A stretch of 62,322 nucleotides of DNA from Candidatus Centipeda massiliensis (GCF_900290285.1 NZ_LT985755.1:474201-536522), one strand, 5' to 3'. Shown: positions 17,202 through 26,076, counted from the first letter of the stretch. The notes: generated from the letters alone by a model not told the origin. Program-made: numbers and translations.

Positions 17202-18479
17202 TCACCGACGTTTCCGACTGCGCCGTCCGATATTTGTGACAGTCTTGCCCACCTTCTTGCTGCGCGGCTTCGGCTTTGCGCTTTTCGGCGCGCTGCCGCG
17301 CTTCACACCGTGTGCGGAACCCAACTGCTGCCCATCCGTCTCCGTCGAATATGGACGCGGACGCGGCTTTTTCTTGACGGCATCGCGGCGCAGACGCTCC
17401 TTGAGTGCCGCCTCCATCTTGCGCAGCTTCTCGTGCTGATGCGCAGCGACGAGCGTGATCGCCTTCCCCTGCGCTCCCGCGCGTCCCGTGCGCCCGATGC
17501 GGTGGATGTAGTCCGTGACGGTCGGCGGCAGATCGTAATTGTAGACGTGGGTCACGCCCTCGATGTCTAGGCCGCGTGCAGCGATGTCCGTGGCACACAG
17601 AATCTGCAGCTTTGCCGCACGGAACCGGCGCAGGACAAATGCGCGCTGCGTCTGCGTGAGATCGCCGCTGAGTGCGTCGACGAGGTAGCCACGCTGTGCG
17701 AGTTCCATCATAAGTTTGCGCGTGCGTTCCTTCGTCGCACAAAACACCATCGCGAGATACGGCGCCTCCTCATTGATGGAGGCACAGAGGCGGTCGAGCT
17801 TCGTTCCCTCACTCACGGAGAGTGCGATCTGCTCGATATTTTCGAGCGTTGCCCGTTCCCCTTCTATGCGTATGTGCGCAGGATTCGTCATGAAGCGCTT
17901 CGTCAGGCGCACGATCCGCTCCGGCATGGTCGCGGAGAAGAGTGCAAGCTGATAGTCCTGTGCCGTCTTGGTGAGAAGTGTCTCGACATCCTCGATAAAG
18001 CCCATCTTGAGCATCTCGTCCGCCTCGTCGAGCACGACCTTGTTCACGCTGCCAAGTGCGAGCGTCCCGCGCCGCACATGATCGAGCAGACGCCCCGGTG
18101 TGCCAATGATGAGCTGCGGCTGACGGCGCAGCTTCTCCTTCTGCCGCTCGATGTCCGCGCCGCCATAGATAACGACCGTACCGATGCCAAGCGCTGCGCC
18201 GAGCGGCTCCGCGACACGCGTGATCTGGATGGCAAGCTCGCGCGTGGGCGCAATGACAAGTGCCTGTGCCGCAGCCCCCTGCGGTTTGATCTTCTCAAGC
18301 AGAGGCAGGAGGAAGGCGAGTGTCTTGCCCGTGCCCGTCTGCGCCTGTGCGATGACATCGCGTCCCGCACGCATGGGCGGGAGCGCTTGCTCCTGCACGG
18401 GGGTTGGCTCCGTGATGCCCTGCTTTTTGAGCAGGGCACACAGCGTCTCCGACACACCGAGCTGATCGAAATGCGTCAT
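17202..18479 (-). CDS. DEAD-box ATP-dependent RNA helicase
   Basis: 425 residues. Motifs in order: Q motif (ITEPTPVQEQALP, about 22-34), Walker A AQTGTGKT (46-53), PTRELA, GTPGRLLDH, DEADEML, SAT, then ARGLDIEGV and HRIGRTGRAG in the second RecA domain. The C-terminal tail is Lys/Arg-rich, as in RNA-binding cold-shock helicases. The ATG at 18479 overlaps the map stop as ATGA, with homology starting there. A longer frame upstream runs antiparallel to no known domain and is rejected. It probably remodels rRNA or mRNA. Confidence 0.93.
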   Translation of the reverse strand: MTHFDQLGVSETLCALLKKQGITEPTPVQEQALPPMRAGRDVIAQAQTGTGKTLAFLLPLLEKIKPQGAAAQALVIAPTRELAIQITRVAEPLGAALGIGTVVIYGGADIERQKEKLRRQPQLIIGTPGRLLDHVRRGTLALGSVNKVVLDEADEMLKMGFIEDVETLLTKTAQDYQLALFSATMPERIVRLTKRFMTNPAHIRIEGERATLENIEQIALSVSEGTKLDRLCASINEEAPYLAMVFCATKERTRKLMMELAQRGYLVDALSGDLTQTQRAFVLRRFRAAKLQILCATDIAARGLDIEGVTHVYNYDLPPTVTDYIHRIGRTGRAGAQGKAITLVAAHQHEKLRKMEAALKERLRRDAVKKKPRPRPYSTETDGQQLGSAHGVKRGSAPKSAKPKPRSKKVGKTVTNIGRRSRKRR

Positions 18480-19348
18480 GATGAAAGCACCTCTGCGCCT
18501 GTCTCCGTAATGAGGATGGTCTTTTCCCACTGTGCCGAAAGCGTATGATCCTTCGTCCGCACCGTCCATCCGTCCTCTTTGTCCACCGTGACATCGTAGT
18601 CACCTGCGTTGATCATCGGCTCGACCGTGAACACCATGCCCGGCACCATGAGCATGCCTGTCCCCGCCTCGCCCTCATGCGGCACAAACGGCTCCATGTG
18701 GAAGTCCTTGCCCACGCCGTGCCCGCCAAGCGCCGTGACGACCGAGTAGCCGTTTGCATGCGCCCAGTCGCCGCACGCGGCGCTCACATCCCCGAGGAAA
18801 TGCCACGGACGCGCCGCCGCGATGCCGCGCTCCATACATTCCTTCGTTACCTGCACGAGGCGCTCCGCCGCCGCCGGCACCTTGCCCACAAGGTACATAC
18901 GCGACGCATCGGCATAGTAGCCGCCCAGAATGACGGTCGAGTCGACATTGATAATGTCGCCCTCCTTGAGCACATCCTTTTTCGACGGAATCCCGTGACA
19001 GACGACATTGTTGATCGAGGTGCAGATGCTCTTCGGGAACCCTTCAAACCCGAGGCACGCCGGAATTCCGCCGCGCTCCGTGATGTAATCATGCGCCGCG
19101 CGATCCAGCGACTCCGTGTCGATGCCGGGACGCACGAGCGTCTCCATGAGATCAAGTACCCCGTCGTTGATGACGGCAGCCTTGCGTATTCCCTCAATAT
19201 CCGCCGCATTATTGATGATCTTGCGCGGCGGACGCACCTGTCCTTTGATGACATCATATCGAATGGACGCGATACGCTCATCAAAGTCCGCATGACACTT
19301 CTTGTATTTCTTTCCGCTGCCGCACCAGCATAGCTCGTTTCGATTCAT
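18476..19348 (-). CDS. map: Methionine aminopeptidase type I with N-terminal SEC-C zinc motif
   Basis: 290 residues, removing initiator Met from nascent proteins. Residues 7-19 form a SEC-C motif (CWCGSGKKYKKCH). The catalytic domain then carries the metal-ligand regions: D in the INVDSTVI segment, D in YYADASRM, H in GGHGVGKDFH, and E in VFTVEPMI. The SEC-C extension occurs in a known subgroup of Firmicute enzymes and may help ribosome or metal binding. The gene is followed with a 4-bp overlap by the helicase gene. Confidence 0.94.
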   Translation of the reverse strand: MNRNELCWCGSGKKYKKCHADFDERIASIRYDVIKGQVRPPRKIINNAADIEGIRKAAVINDGVLDLMETLVRPGIDTESLDRAAHDYITERGGIPACLGFEGFPKSICTSINNVVCHGIPSKKDVLKEGDIINVDSTVILGGYYADASRMYLVGKVPAAAERLVQVTKECMERGIAAARPWHFLGDVSAACGDWAHANGYSVVTALGGHGVGKDFHMEPFVPHEGEAGTGMLMVPGMVFTVEPMINAGDYDVTVDKEDGWTVRTKDHTLSAQWEKTILITETGAEVLSS

Positions 19349-19383
19349 TCCTTCGCCCCTTTACCTATTGTTACTACCTCTGC

Positions 19384-19412
19384 ATTATAGACCGAAAACG
19401 CATTTTTATCAA
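19384..19412 (-). promoter_or_regulatory. Promoter of the map-helicase operon
   Basis: Minus strand TTGATA (19407-19412), 17-bp spacer, TATAAT (19384-19389), about 36 bp upstream of the map ATG. Confidence 0.8.
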
Positions 19413-19426
19413 CGTTCGCCTGATAC

Positions 19427-19455
19427 TTGACACATGACAAGGTATAAGCTACACT
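19427..19455 (+). promoter_or_regulatory. Promoter of the polysaccharide deacetylase gene
   Basis: TTGACA (19427-19432), 17-bp spacer, TACACT (19450-19455), 39 bp before the start codon. It diverges from the map promoter. Confidence 0.75.
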
Positions 19456-19494
19456 TATCATCGTGTGATTGATTCTGCAAAGAAGGTAATATAA

Positions 19495-20340
19495 TTGAAA
19501 CGCACACGTACATGGTTGCTGTACCTACTGATTGCCGCAGTCGGATTCCTCATTGTCGGCGGCATTGCTCTGATGCAGACGGCAAGGGGCGTCCCTGTTC
19601 TGAACTATCATCAGGTCGAGGAAAAGAACGGCAATCCGCTGACCCTCTGGCCGGATCAGTTCGAGGCACAGATGGCGTATCTTGCAGACGAAGGCTATAC
19701 CACCATCACAATCGACGAGATGATGGATGCCCTCGAAAACGGAACGCCGCTGCCGGAAAAGCCCGTCATCATCACATTTGACGACGGCTATGCAGACAAC
19801 TACGAGTACGCCTACCCCATTCTCAAAAAATATGGATTCAAGGCGACGATCTTCCTCATCTACGATTTCACAAATACCTACCCGAACTATCTGACATGGG
19901 ATCAGATTGAGGAGATGAAGGCATCGGGGCTGGTTCACTTCGAGAGTCATACAATGACGCATGCGAACCTCGCCGAGCTGACCTCCGTCGATGACCTGCG
20001 CCACGAGATTGCGGACTCCCATGATCTGCTCTCCGAGAAGCTCGGCTATGATATGCACTACATCGCCTACCCCGGCGGGCGCGTCAACGAGGAGATCGAG
20101 GAGATCACGCATGCAGCCGGCTATCGTGGGGGCTTTACCGTACACTACGGACTCTCAACGCCCGACGAAGGGAAGTATCAGATGGATCGCATACCGATCT
20201 TCGGTGCCAATATGCACACGCTTACCCGCTTTAAGCTGCGGCTCGCCCTTGCCCCGCTCATCGCACCGCTTGAGGATCTGCGCCTCTGTCTGCGCGCATG
20301 GGGGTTTGATAGACTGGCAGGCTGTCTGCTGATCCCCTGA
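19495..20340 (+). CDS. Membrane-anchored polysaccharide deacetylase (NodB domain)
   Basis: 281 residues. Residues 7-27 are one N-terminal membrane segment. The NodB homology domain follows, with VLNYHQV, TFDDGYADN (catalytic Asp and metal-binding Asp), HFESHTMTHANL (metal-binding His pair) and a YPGG motif. It probably removes N-acetyl groups from cell-surface poly-GlcNAc or peptidoglycan on the outer face of the inner membrane. The start is TTG at 19495 after a GAAGGT site; no better in-frame ATG precedes the membrane segment. Substrate is unknown. Confidence 0.88.
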   Translation: MKRTRTWLLYLLIAAVGFLIVGGIALMQTARGVPVLNYHQVEEKNGNPLTLWPDQFEAQMAYLADEGYTTITIDEMMDALENGTPLPEKPVIITFDDGYADNYEYAYPILKKYGFKATIFLIYDFTNTYPNYLTWDQIEEMKASGLVHFESHTMTHANLAELTSVDDLRHEIADSHDLLSEKLGYDMHYIAYPGGRVNEEIEEITHAAGYRGGFTVHYGLSTPDEGKYQMDRIPIFGANMHTLTRFKLRLALAPLIAPLEDLRLCLRAWGFDRLAGCLLIP

Positions 20341-20402
20341 GAAGGCGCTGCTATTTTTGCGAAAAATCTGTAAAAGCAGGGGACAGACGCGGAAAGTTAT
20401 GC

Positions 20403-20408
20403 TATAAT
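20403..20408 (+). promoter_or_regulatory. Extended -10 promoter element
   Basis: TGCTATAAT, an extended -10 hexamer 37 bp upstream of the 66-residue gene at 20445. No convincing -35 was seen. Confidence 0.6.
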
Positions 20409-20444
20409 ACGATCATCGGTTATTGTGTTTAAGGAGGGCTTTTC

Positions 20445-20645
20445 ATGGATTTTGAGGCACTGGTCAAGGCGAAATTTGACGAAGCTTATGCGGCGTCGGA
20501 ACACCCGAAGAAATTCTTCCTCACGGAGAACGGGCGCGGTGTTGTCGACGGCGGCGAAATGTATAACGCACTCCTCCACGACGTGCTTGACGTTGTGCAG
20601 CGTGCCGTTGTCGGCATCCTTAAGGACAGCCATCATACGCATTGA
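20445..20645 (+). CDS. Small acidic conserved-looking protein, function unknown
   Basis: 66 residues, starting MDFEALVKAKFDEAYAASEH. It is soluble, has no membrane segment, and ends in a His-rich tail (DSHHTH). I do not recognise the family. It looks real: AAGGAGGG sits 9 nt before the ATG, a TATAAT box lies upstream and a strong terminator follows. It is monocistronic. Confidence 0.75.
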   Translation: MDFEALVKAKFDEAYAASEHPKKFFLTENGRGVVDGGEMYNALLHDVLDVVQRAVVGILKDSHHTH

Positions 20646-20658
20646 CAATCGGATACAG

Positions 20659-20692
20659 AAAAGGAGCGACCGCAGCTGTGGTCGCTCCTTTT
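20659..20692. terminator. Bidirectional terminator
   Basis: AAAAGGAGCGACC and GGTCGCTCCTTTT form a long stem with A and T runs on either side. It serves the small gene on the plus strand and scrB, which ends at 20704 on the minus strand. Confidence 0.9.
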
Positions 20693-20703
20693 GTATGGAC
20701 CAA

Positions 20704-22167
20704 TCAGTTTTTCTCGTAGTGGAAGGGTTCCAATTCCCAGACAGCGCCTGAGATCTGCTGCAGATCGACATCCGAAAAGATCCGCAGGCTCGGGCGAATG
20801 TTCTTCTCGGGGAAGATGGCGATGGTCGCCGCCTCCTCCCCGTGCTGGAAGAATGCCTCCACTGCACCATGATCGACGTAGAGGCGCATGGACAGCCGCT
20901 CCTCGGCGTAGAGTTTGAACACACGCTTGCCGCGTCCGCCGAGCTTCATGCCCGTGCGGTCGATGGTCATAACCTGTTCGAGCCGGTTGTAACGGAAGAC
21001 GAGCTTTTCAAGGCCAAAGACGAGTTCGACAGAGACACTGTATGCCTCTCCCATCGTCAGATCGAGAATGAGTTCCGTGAGATCATAGAGGGTCGCAGAG
21101 AACTCGCTCTCCCCCTCCGCCTCAAGTGTACGCTCCGTCTCACGGTGACGCAGCGCTTTCAGCTCGCGTACCGGCTCGGAGAAGATATGTCCCTGCCTGA
21201 GCGTCAGCACGCGCGGCAGTGTCAGGCTGTGCATCCACCCCTCTTCGCGCGTGGGGTACTCGTCCTCGCGGTCGGGCATGCCCATCCAACCGATGAGGAT
21301 GTGCCGCCCCTCGTGCGTGACGATCTGCGGCGCGTAGAAATCAAAGCCGTGATCGAGCTCCTTGAACCGCCCGTGCATGAGCATCTCCATCGCGTCCATC
21401 GAGGCATGCCCTGCGATGTAGCCCGCCTGATAGACATTCTGGCGGTCGTATGCACGCGCCTCCACGCCCTGCGGGCAGAAGACGAGCACGTCGCTGTCGC
21501 CGAACGAGAGGAGATTCGGGCACTCCCACATATAGCCGAAGTCCTTCAGCTGCGTGCGCAGTTCCCCAAGATACTCCCACGTGATCGGAGCCTCGCGATA
21601 GACGAGCACACAGCCGCGCTTCTCCTCCGTCTGCGCACCGATGACGAGGTGGCGCACGCCGCGCCATGTAAAGAGATAGGGGTCGCGGAAATGCGCCGTA
21701 AAGCCTGCGGGCGGACCGTCAATAATGATCTCCTCTTTCTGTACCGCCCCCGTTGCCTTTGTATACGTACCGAACCGCTGTACGGAGCTGCGATTGCCCT
21801 GTGCATCCTTCGCGTTGCAGTTGTAGAGGATGCGCAGCCGCCCATCCTCCTCCGTGCCGCAGCCCGAATAGCAGCCGTCCTTGTCGTGTTCGTCCGACGG
21901 CCAGAGCGCGAGCTGTGGAATCTGATAGGTGCAGAAATCGCGCGTCTTCGTATGCGCCCACGATTTGTTCTTGTGCGCACAGCCGAACGGATTCCACTGG
22001 TAGAAGATATGGTACGCACCGTTATGATACGTCAGACCATTCGGGTCATTGATGAGTCCGAACGGCATCTCAAGATGAAAGCGATTGTGCCAGCGATGCG
22101 TGAAGGGGAAGCCCTCCGCAAGCTTCGCATCAATTTCCCGCTTGTCGAACTTCTCCACAATACTCAC
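20704..22167 (-). CDS. scrB: Sucrose-6-phosphate hydrolase (GH32)
   Basis: 487 residues. GH32 motifs: NDPNG at 40-44 (catalytic nucleophile Asp), FRDP at 160-163 (transition-state stabiliser) and ECPNL at 215-219 (acid/base Glu). A C-terminal beta-sandwich follows. It cleaves sucrose 6-phosphate to glucose 6-phosphate and fructose in the cytoplasm. The start is GTG at 22167, overlapping the scrA stop as GTGA with GAGGAG upstream, so translation is coupled. The partner PTS gene fixes the substrate as phosphorylated sucrose (inference). Confidence 0.93.
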   Translation of the reverse strand: MSIVEKFDKREIDAKLAEGFPFTHRWHNRFHLEMPFGLINDPNGLTYHNGAYHIFYQWNPFGCAHKNKSWAHTKTRDFCTYQIPQLALWPSDEHDKDGCYSGCGTEEDGRLRILYNCNAKDAQGNRSSVQRFGTYTKATGAVQKEEIIIDGPPAGFTAHFRDPYLFTWRGVRHLVIGAQTEEKRGCVLVYREAPITWEYLGELRTQLKDFGYMWECPNLLSFGDSDVLVFCPQGVEARAYDRQNVYQAGYIAGHASMDAMEMLMHGRFKELDHGFDFYAPQIVTHEGRHILIGWMGMPDREDEYPTREEGWMHSLTLPRVLTLRQGHIFSEPVRELKALRHRETERTLEAEGESEFSATLYDLTELILDLTMGEAYSVSVELVFGLEKLVFRYNRLEQVMTIDRTGMKLGGRGKRVFKLYAEERLSMRLYVDHGAVEAFFQHGEEAATIAIFPEKNIRPSLRIFSDVDLQQISGAVWELEPFHYEKN

Positions 22168-24023
22168 TCCTCGGGACGGAAGAAGGTGAAGGTCAAGCCA
22201 AACGCGACACCGAAGCCGACGGCGTTGACGAGAATGTATTCGGCGAGATGGTCAAGGTAGAGCAGCGTCCCCGGCAGCACCGTAATACCCATGCCCGTAC
22301 CCGCGAGGTGCAGGAAGCCCGCAATCGCTCCTGCGCACGCGCCGCCGACCAAGCCGTAGATGAACGGCTTCATGAAGCGAAGGTTGATACCGAAGATCGC
22401 CGGCTCCGTAATGCCGAGGAAGGCTGGAACCGCCGAGGAGATGTAGAGAGCGCGCTTCTTCGCATCGTGCGTGCGTGCCGCAACGGCAACCGCCGCGCCG
22501 CCCTGCGCCACAATCGCCCCCGTGATGATGGCGTTGAACGGGTCAAGCCCCGTCGTGGCAAGCAGCTGTACCTCAAGGGCATTGAATACATGGTGCACAC
22601 CGAACACGACGATGACCTGATGCACGCCGCCGACAATGAAACCGCCGACGCCGTACGGGAGTTCAAGGAAGGTGCGCACCGCGCCGAAGATGACAATCTC
22701 AAGCGTGTGCATGATGGGTCCGATGACGAGAAGGCCAAGCAGCATCGAGACGAACAGCGTCAGGAACGGGGTCACGATGAGGTCGATGATGTCCGGCACA
22801 AAGGTCTTGAACCACTTTTGCAGGCGTGCGGCAAAGATACCGAGCACGAGCGCGGGCAGCACCGAGCCTTGATAGCCGACAACGGGGATCGGAATCCCGA
22901 GAATTTCCATCGAGAGAGGTACAGCATCGCCTGCCGCAATCGCATAGGCGTTTGGCAGCTGCGGTGCCACGAGCATGAGTCCAAGCACGATGCCGATGAC
23001 GGGCGTGCCGCCGAAGCGGTTCATCGTCGACCAGCAGACGAGTGCGGGCAGGAAGGCAAATGCCGTGTCTGTGAGGATCTGGCTCATGCGGATGAGATTC
23101 TCGCTCATCTCGATGCCAAGACTCTGTGCCGCACCGCGCAGTCCCATGAAAAGACCGGTTGCAACGAGCACGGGGATGATCGGGACGAACACATCGCCGA
23201 GCGTGCGCGAGACCTTCTGCAGCGGCGTCATCTGATCGTACGCCTCCTGCTTGCTGTTGACCGCACCCACGAGATTCGTGCCCGCGACAAAGGCGTCGAA
23301 CACCTTGTCGACAAAGCCCGTGCCGAGGATGATCTGGTACTGTGCGGCGGCAAAGAACTGCCCCTTCACGCCGTCGATGTTCTCGATTGCCTTCTCGTCG
23401 ATGATCGACTTGTCGTTCACGATGAGGCGCAGACGCGTTGCACAGTGCTCTGCGCTGCGCACGTTGCCCGCACCGCCGACATACTTCCAGATCAGCTTTG
23501 CGACGCGCTCCTCCTTTGGCAGATTCGGATCGATATCATCGTCCACAGGAGCCTTTGCCTCTGCCTTTGCTTCCTCGGGTGCGTCGCCGCCCGAGGAGAT
23601 CTCTGCATCGCCCAGCGTGAACGTGATCTTCCCATAGTCCGCCGCGTTCGTCACGAGCACGGGAGTCGTCGTCTCATAGCCCTCCGCACGGATCGCCTCT
23701 GGATCAAACTCAAGCAGCAGCTGCCCGCGCTTGACCGTGTCCCCCTGCGCAACGTGCGCCGTGAAATGCTTTCCCTCAAGCTTTACCGTGTCCACGCCGA
23801 CATGGATGAGAAGATCAATTCCATCCGCCGAGTGGATGCCGATGGCGTGCTTTGAGCCGAAGAGTACCGTAACCTCGCCGTCCACCGGTGAGACGACGCG
23901 CCCCTCGGGCTCCGCAATCGCCGCACCGCGCCCCATCGCGCCGCTCGCAAACGCCGGATCCGTCACCTCCGAGAGTGGGATCAGCCGCCCCTTCAGCGGG
24001 CTGTCAAGCCGAATATCCTGCAT
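22164..24023 (-). CDS. Sucrose-type PTS permease, fused EIIA-EIIB-EIIC
   Basis: 619 residues. The EIIA-Glc-like domain (about 1-140) has the phosphoryl His at 74 in HVGVDTV. A linker rich in Glu/Ala/Lys follows. The EIIB domain (about 170-250) has the phosphoryl Cys at 194 in CATRLRL. A C-terminal EIIC membrane domain with several helices follows (from about 270). It imports and phosphorylates a disaccharide, sucrose by context with scrB. The A-B-C order differs from the more common B-C or B-C-A order of this family. A sigma-70-type promoter lies upstream. Confidence 0.9.
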   Translation of the reverse strand: MQDIRLDSPLKGRLIPLSEVTDPAFASGAMGRGAAIAEPEGRVVSPVDGEVTVLFGSKHAIGIHSADGIDLLIHVGVDTVKLEGKHFTAHVAQGDTVKRGQLLLEFDPEAIRAEGYETTTPVLVTNAADYGKITFTLGDAEISSGGDAPEEAKAEAKAPVDDDIDPNLPKEERVAKLIWKYVGGAGNVRSAEHCATRLRLIVNDKSIIDEKAIENIDGVKGQFFAAAQYQIILGTGFVDKVFDAFVAGTNLVGAVNSKQEAYDQMTPLQKVSRTLGDVFVPIIPVLVATGLFMGLRGAAQSLGIEMSENLIRMSQILTDTAFAFLPALVCWSTMNRFGGTPVIGIVLGLMLVAPQLPNAYAIAAGDAVPLSMEILGIPIPVVGYQGSVLPALVLGIFAARLQKWFKTFVPDIIDLIVTPFLTLFVSMLLGLLVIGPIMHTLEIVIFGAVRTFLELPYGVGGFIVGGVHQVIVVFGVHHVFNALEVQLLATTGLDPFNAIITGAIVAQGGAAVAVAARTHDAKKRALYISSAVPAFLGITEPAIFGINLRFMKPFIYGLVGGACAGAIAGFLHLAGTGMGITVLPGTLLYLDHLAEYILVNAVGFGVAFGLTFTFFRPEE

Positions 24024-24093
24024 ATCAAGTCCCCCCTATAAAATTTTCGTATTGGAATCCTCCCATACTGCTTTCAGATTCCTTCCATGATAA

Positions 24094-24122
24094 AGTGTAC
24101 TAATTTCTTTTTCACTTGTCAA
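24094..24122 (-). promoter_or_regulatory. Promoter of the sucrose operon
   Basis: Minus strand TTGACA (24117-24122), 17-bp spacer, TACACT (24094-24099). AAGTG and CACTT arms flank the spacer and could be part of an operator, but no regulator gene lies in the window. Confidence 0.8.
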
Positions 24123-24144
24123 TGCAGAAGCAGTGGGAAAAGGT

Positions 24145-24173
24145 TTTACATCGGCGGTTCTATATGGTAAAAT
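24145..24173 (+). promoter_or_regulatory. Promoter of the glucitol-type IIA gene
   Basis: TTTACA (24145-24150), 17-bp spacer, TAAAAT (24168-24173). It diverges from the sucrose promoter about 22 bp away. Confidence 0.75.
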
Positions 24174-24226
24174 ATTTATAAGAAATCACAGGAAAGTTCG
24201 GATGATGATCCGGGGAGGCATTACTC

Positions 24227-24589
24227 ATGAGCGTAAAATATGAAGTCACCGTCACTGCCATCGGCAAGCTGGCGCGCAAATTCCTCGAAACAAACAGCAG
24301 CGTTATCCTGCTGGACGAAGGTGCGCACCCGAACCTTGCCGAAATGGTCATCGAACATACACCGAGCGAGCTGGCGAGCGACCTTGTCGCCGGTGATACA
24401 CTCACGATTGGGAAGCAGAAGTATAAGGTCGTGCGCGTCGGTGAGAACGCAAACGATACGATCCGCGAAAGCGGGCACTGCACCCTCCTCTTCAACGCAA
24501 AGGGCTCCATGCCCGGACAGATCGAGCTTGAGGGCACGACTGTCCCCTCGCTCGCGCAAGGTCTCAAATTTTCCTTTGCAGGGAAATAA
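24227..24589 (+). CDS. PTS glucitol/sorbitol-type IIA component, orphan
   Basis: 120 residues matching the GutA/SrlB-type IIA family: YEVTVTAIGKLA start, ILLDEGAHPNLAEM, then the probable phosphoryl His at 44 in VIEHTP. Normally it passes phosphate from HPr to a glucitol IIB/IIC. No IIB, IIC or glucitol dehydrogenase is nearby, so it may be regulatory or serve a distant permease (inference). It is monocistronic, with its own promoter and terminator. Confidence 0.85.
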   Translation: MSVKYEVTVTAIGKLARKFLETNSSVILLDEGAHPNLAEMVIEHTPSELASDLVAGDTLTIGKQKYKVVRVGENANDTIRESGHCTLLFNAKGSMPGQIELEGTTVPSLAQGLKFSFAGK

Positions 24590-24604
24590 CGACAACGCCG
24601 CAGT

Positions 24605-24648
24605 AAGAGTCAGCCGTAGTGTTCTCGCGGAGGCTGACTCTTTTCTTT
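24605..24648 (+). terminator. Terminator after the IIA gene
   Basis: AAGAGTCAGCC and GGCTGACTCTT form an 11-bp stem followed by TTTCTTT. Confidence 0.9.
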
Positions 24649-24687
24649 GTATAGGGAATCGTTGATAATGTTTGAGAGGTAATCCAT

Positions 24688-25368
24688 TTGAAGAATTTTA
24701 TCCTGCTGCTCTGCACCGCCCTTACCTTCCTCATTGCCGGCTGCACAGGGGCGGGCGGCGGTATCAATGAGAACAGTCACGCGGATTCTTCCGTACTCGA
24801 CCTCACGCGTCCAATCCAGCCTCCTGCGGATCTTGTAGGCAAACGCGTCCTCGTCGCGTTCTTCTCGCGCACGGGGGAAAATTATGAAGTGGGCTACATT
24901 GAGAAGGGAAATACACACATTGTCGCAGAGCAGATTGCTGCACTGACCAAGGCGGATGCAGTCTTCGAGATACAGACGACAGCCCCCTACCCCGTCGATT
25001 ACCAGGAGATGACGCGGGTGGCAAAGGAGGAACAGGCGGAAAATGCGCGTCCGGCGCTCGCTGCACGCGTGGAGGATATGGCATCCTACGATGTCATCTA
25101 CCTCGGCTATCCGATCTGGTATCAGGATCTCCCCATGCCCGTCTATACCTTCCTTGAGAGCTATGATTTCACGGGCAAGACCATCATCCCGTTCTGCACG
25201 GGAATGGGCAGTGCCATGAGCGGCAAGGAGGAGGATATCCCGCTCTTTGCAAAAGGAGCGCAACTGCGCGCGGGGTTGGGGCTGCAGGGAAAATTCGTGC
25301 AGCAGCATCCGGAACAGGCAAAACTGGAAATCGCCAACTGGCTCGCCACACTGGGGTATACGAACTGA
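24688..25368 (+). CDS. Flavodoxin-like lipoprotein
   Basis: 226 residues. The signal ends in a lipobox (LIAGC, Cys19). After a short spacer comes a flavodoxin fold: VAFFSRTGENYE (FMN phosphate loop), YDVIYLGYPIWYQDLPMPV (isoalloxazine loop) and PFCTGMGSAMSG. It probably binds FMN on the periplasmic side of a membrane. The start is TTG at 24688 with GAGAGGT upstream. The stop overlaps the next ATG (TGATG), so the two are coupled. Lipid-anchored flavodoxins are less common than cytoplasmic ones; the electron partner is unknown. Confidence 0.87.
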   Translation: MKNFILLLCTALTFLIAGCTGAGGGINENSHADSSVLDLTRPIQPPADLVGKRVLVAFFSRTGENYEVGYIEKGNTHIVAEQIAALTKADAVFEIQTTAPYPVDYQEMTRVAKEEQAENARPALAARVEDMASYDVIYLGYPIWYQDLPMPVYTFLESYDFTGKTIIPFCTGMGSAMSGKEEDIPLFAKGAQLRAGLGLQGKFVQQHPEQAKLEIANWLATLGYTN

Positions 25369-26000
25369 TGCGCATACTACTCTATATTCTCATCTGGGCA
25401 GCCATTCTCTTTCTGCCGAATCGGCTGCTGACGAACGAATATTATCATGAATATCTCGGACTGACCTTTCTCCTGCTCGGCGGCATCCATCTCCTACTTG
25501 TCCGCCGCTATCTAAAGGCACTTGTTACACTGCGCCTGCGGGTCACAGCACTCAATATCGTCAACGTGATGATGCTCACGCTCCTCGTCCTCGTGATTGT
25601 GACGGGCATCCTGATTTCACTCTACGCAGTCCCCGTCATCCGTCTGCGCGGGCTCACGTCCATCTACGTCCATGGGACGCACATGGCGGCGGCCGTCATC
25701 TTCTACCTCATCGTCGGCATTCATGCAGGGTTCCATTGGCGTGCAATCTGGAACGGCATCCTGCGCCGCCTGTCCCTGCGGCTGCCGCCCATACTCACAC
25801 GCCTGTTCAACGCATGCGGCGTACTTATCATCATCGCAGGGCTACACGCCTTCGTCACGACACACATCTATGAGAAAATCCTGTTCGAGCACATGTCGTT
25901 CGGCGGTCTCCTCGGCACATGGGAGTATCAGCTCGATCTGCTGCTCATCTTCGTCGCGTGCATGAGCTGCTCCTACTTTTACGAACAGATACGCAGATAA
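25368..26000 (+). CDS. DUF4405-type membrane protein, putative cytochrome b-like
   Basis: 210 residues with about five hydrophobic helices (roughly 4-20, 28-46, 62-85, 98-117 and 143-164) and a sixth near the C-terminus. His residues sit in or beside helices (GGIHLLL, HGTHMAAA, GIHAGFHW, GLHAF), consistent with heme ligands as proposed for DUF4405 and related cytochrome b-like proteins. It is translationally coupled to the flavodoxin lipoprotein, suggesting the pair moves electrons across the membrane (inference). Confidence 0.75.
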   Translation: MRILLYILIWAAILFLPNRLLTNEYYHEYLGLTFLLLGGIHLLLVRRYLKALVTLRLRVTALNIVNVMMLTLLVLVIVTGILISLYAVPVIRLRGLTSIYVHGTHMAAAVIFYLIVGIHAGFHWRAIWNGILRRLSLRLPPILTRLFNACGVLIIIAGLHAFVTTHIYEKILFEHMSFGGLLGTWEYQLDLLLIFVACMSCSYFYEQIRR

Positions 26001-26008
26001 AAGTAATA

Positions 26009-26047
26009 GGGGTGCTGCATGAAGCCAAAAACTTCGTGCAGCACCCC
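26009..26047 (+). terminator. Hairpin after the flavodoxin/DUF4405 operon
   Basis: GGGGTGCTGCATGAAG (26009-26024) pairs with CTTCGTGCAGCACCCC (26032-26047), with one mismatch and a 7-nt loop. The proximal copy of the 3' arm is followed by a weak T tract. A second copy of that arm at 26321-26335 is followed by CATTTTT. Confidence 0.7.
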
Positions 26048-26076
26048 TTATCATTATGTCAGCAATATCGTTACAA

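Noticed and set aside
22248-23855. A 535-codon plus-strand frame opposite scrA
   Set aside because: It is antisense to a clear PTS permease, rich in Arg/His/Asp and lacking any start signal.
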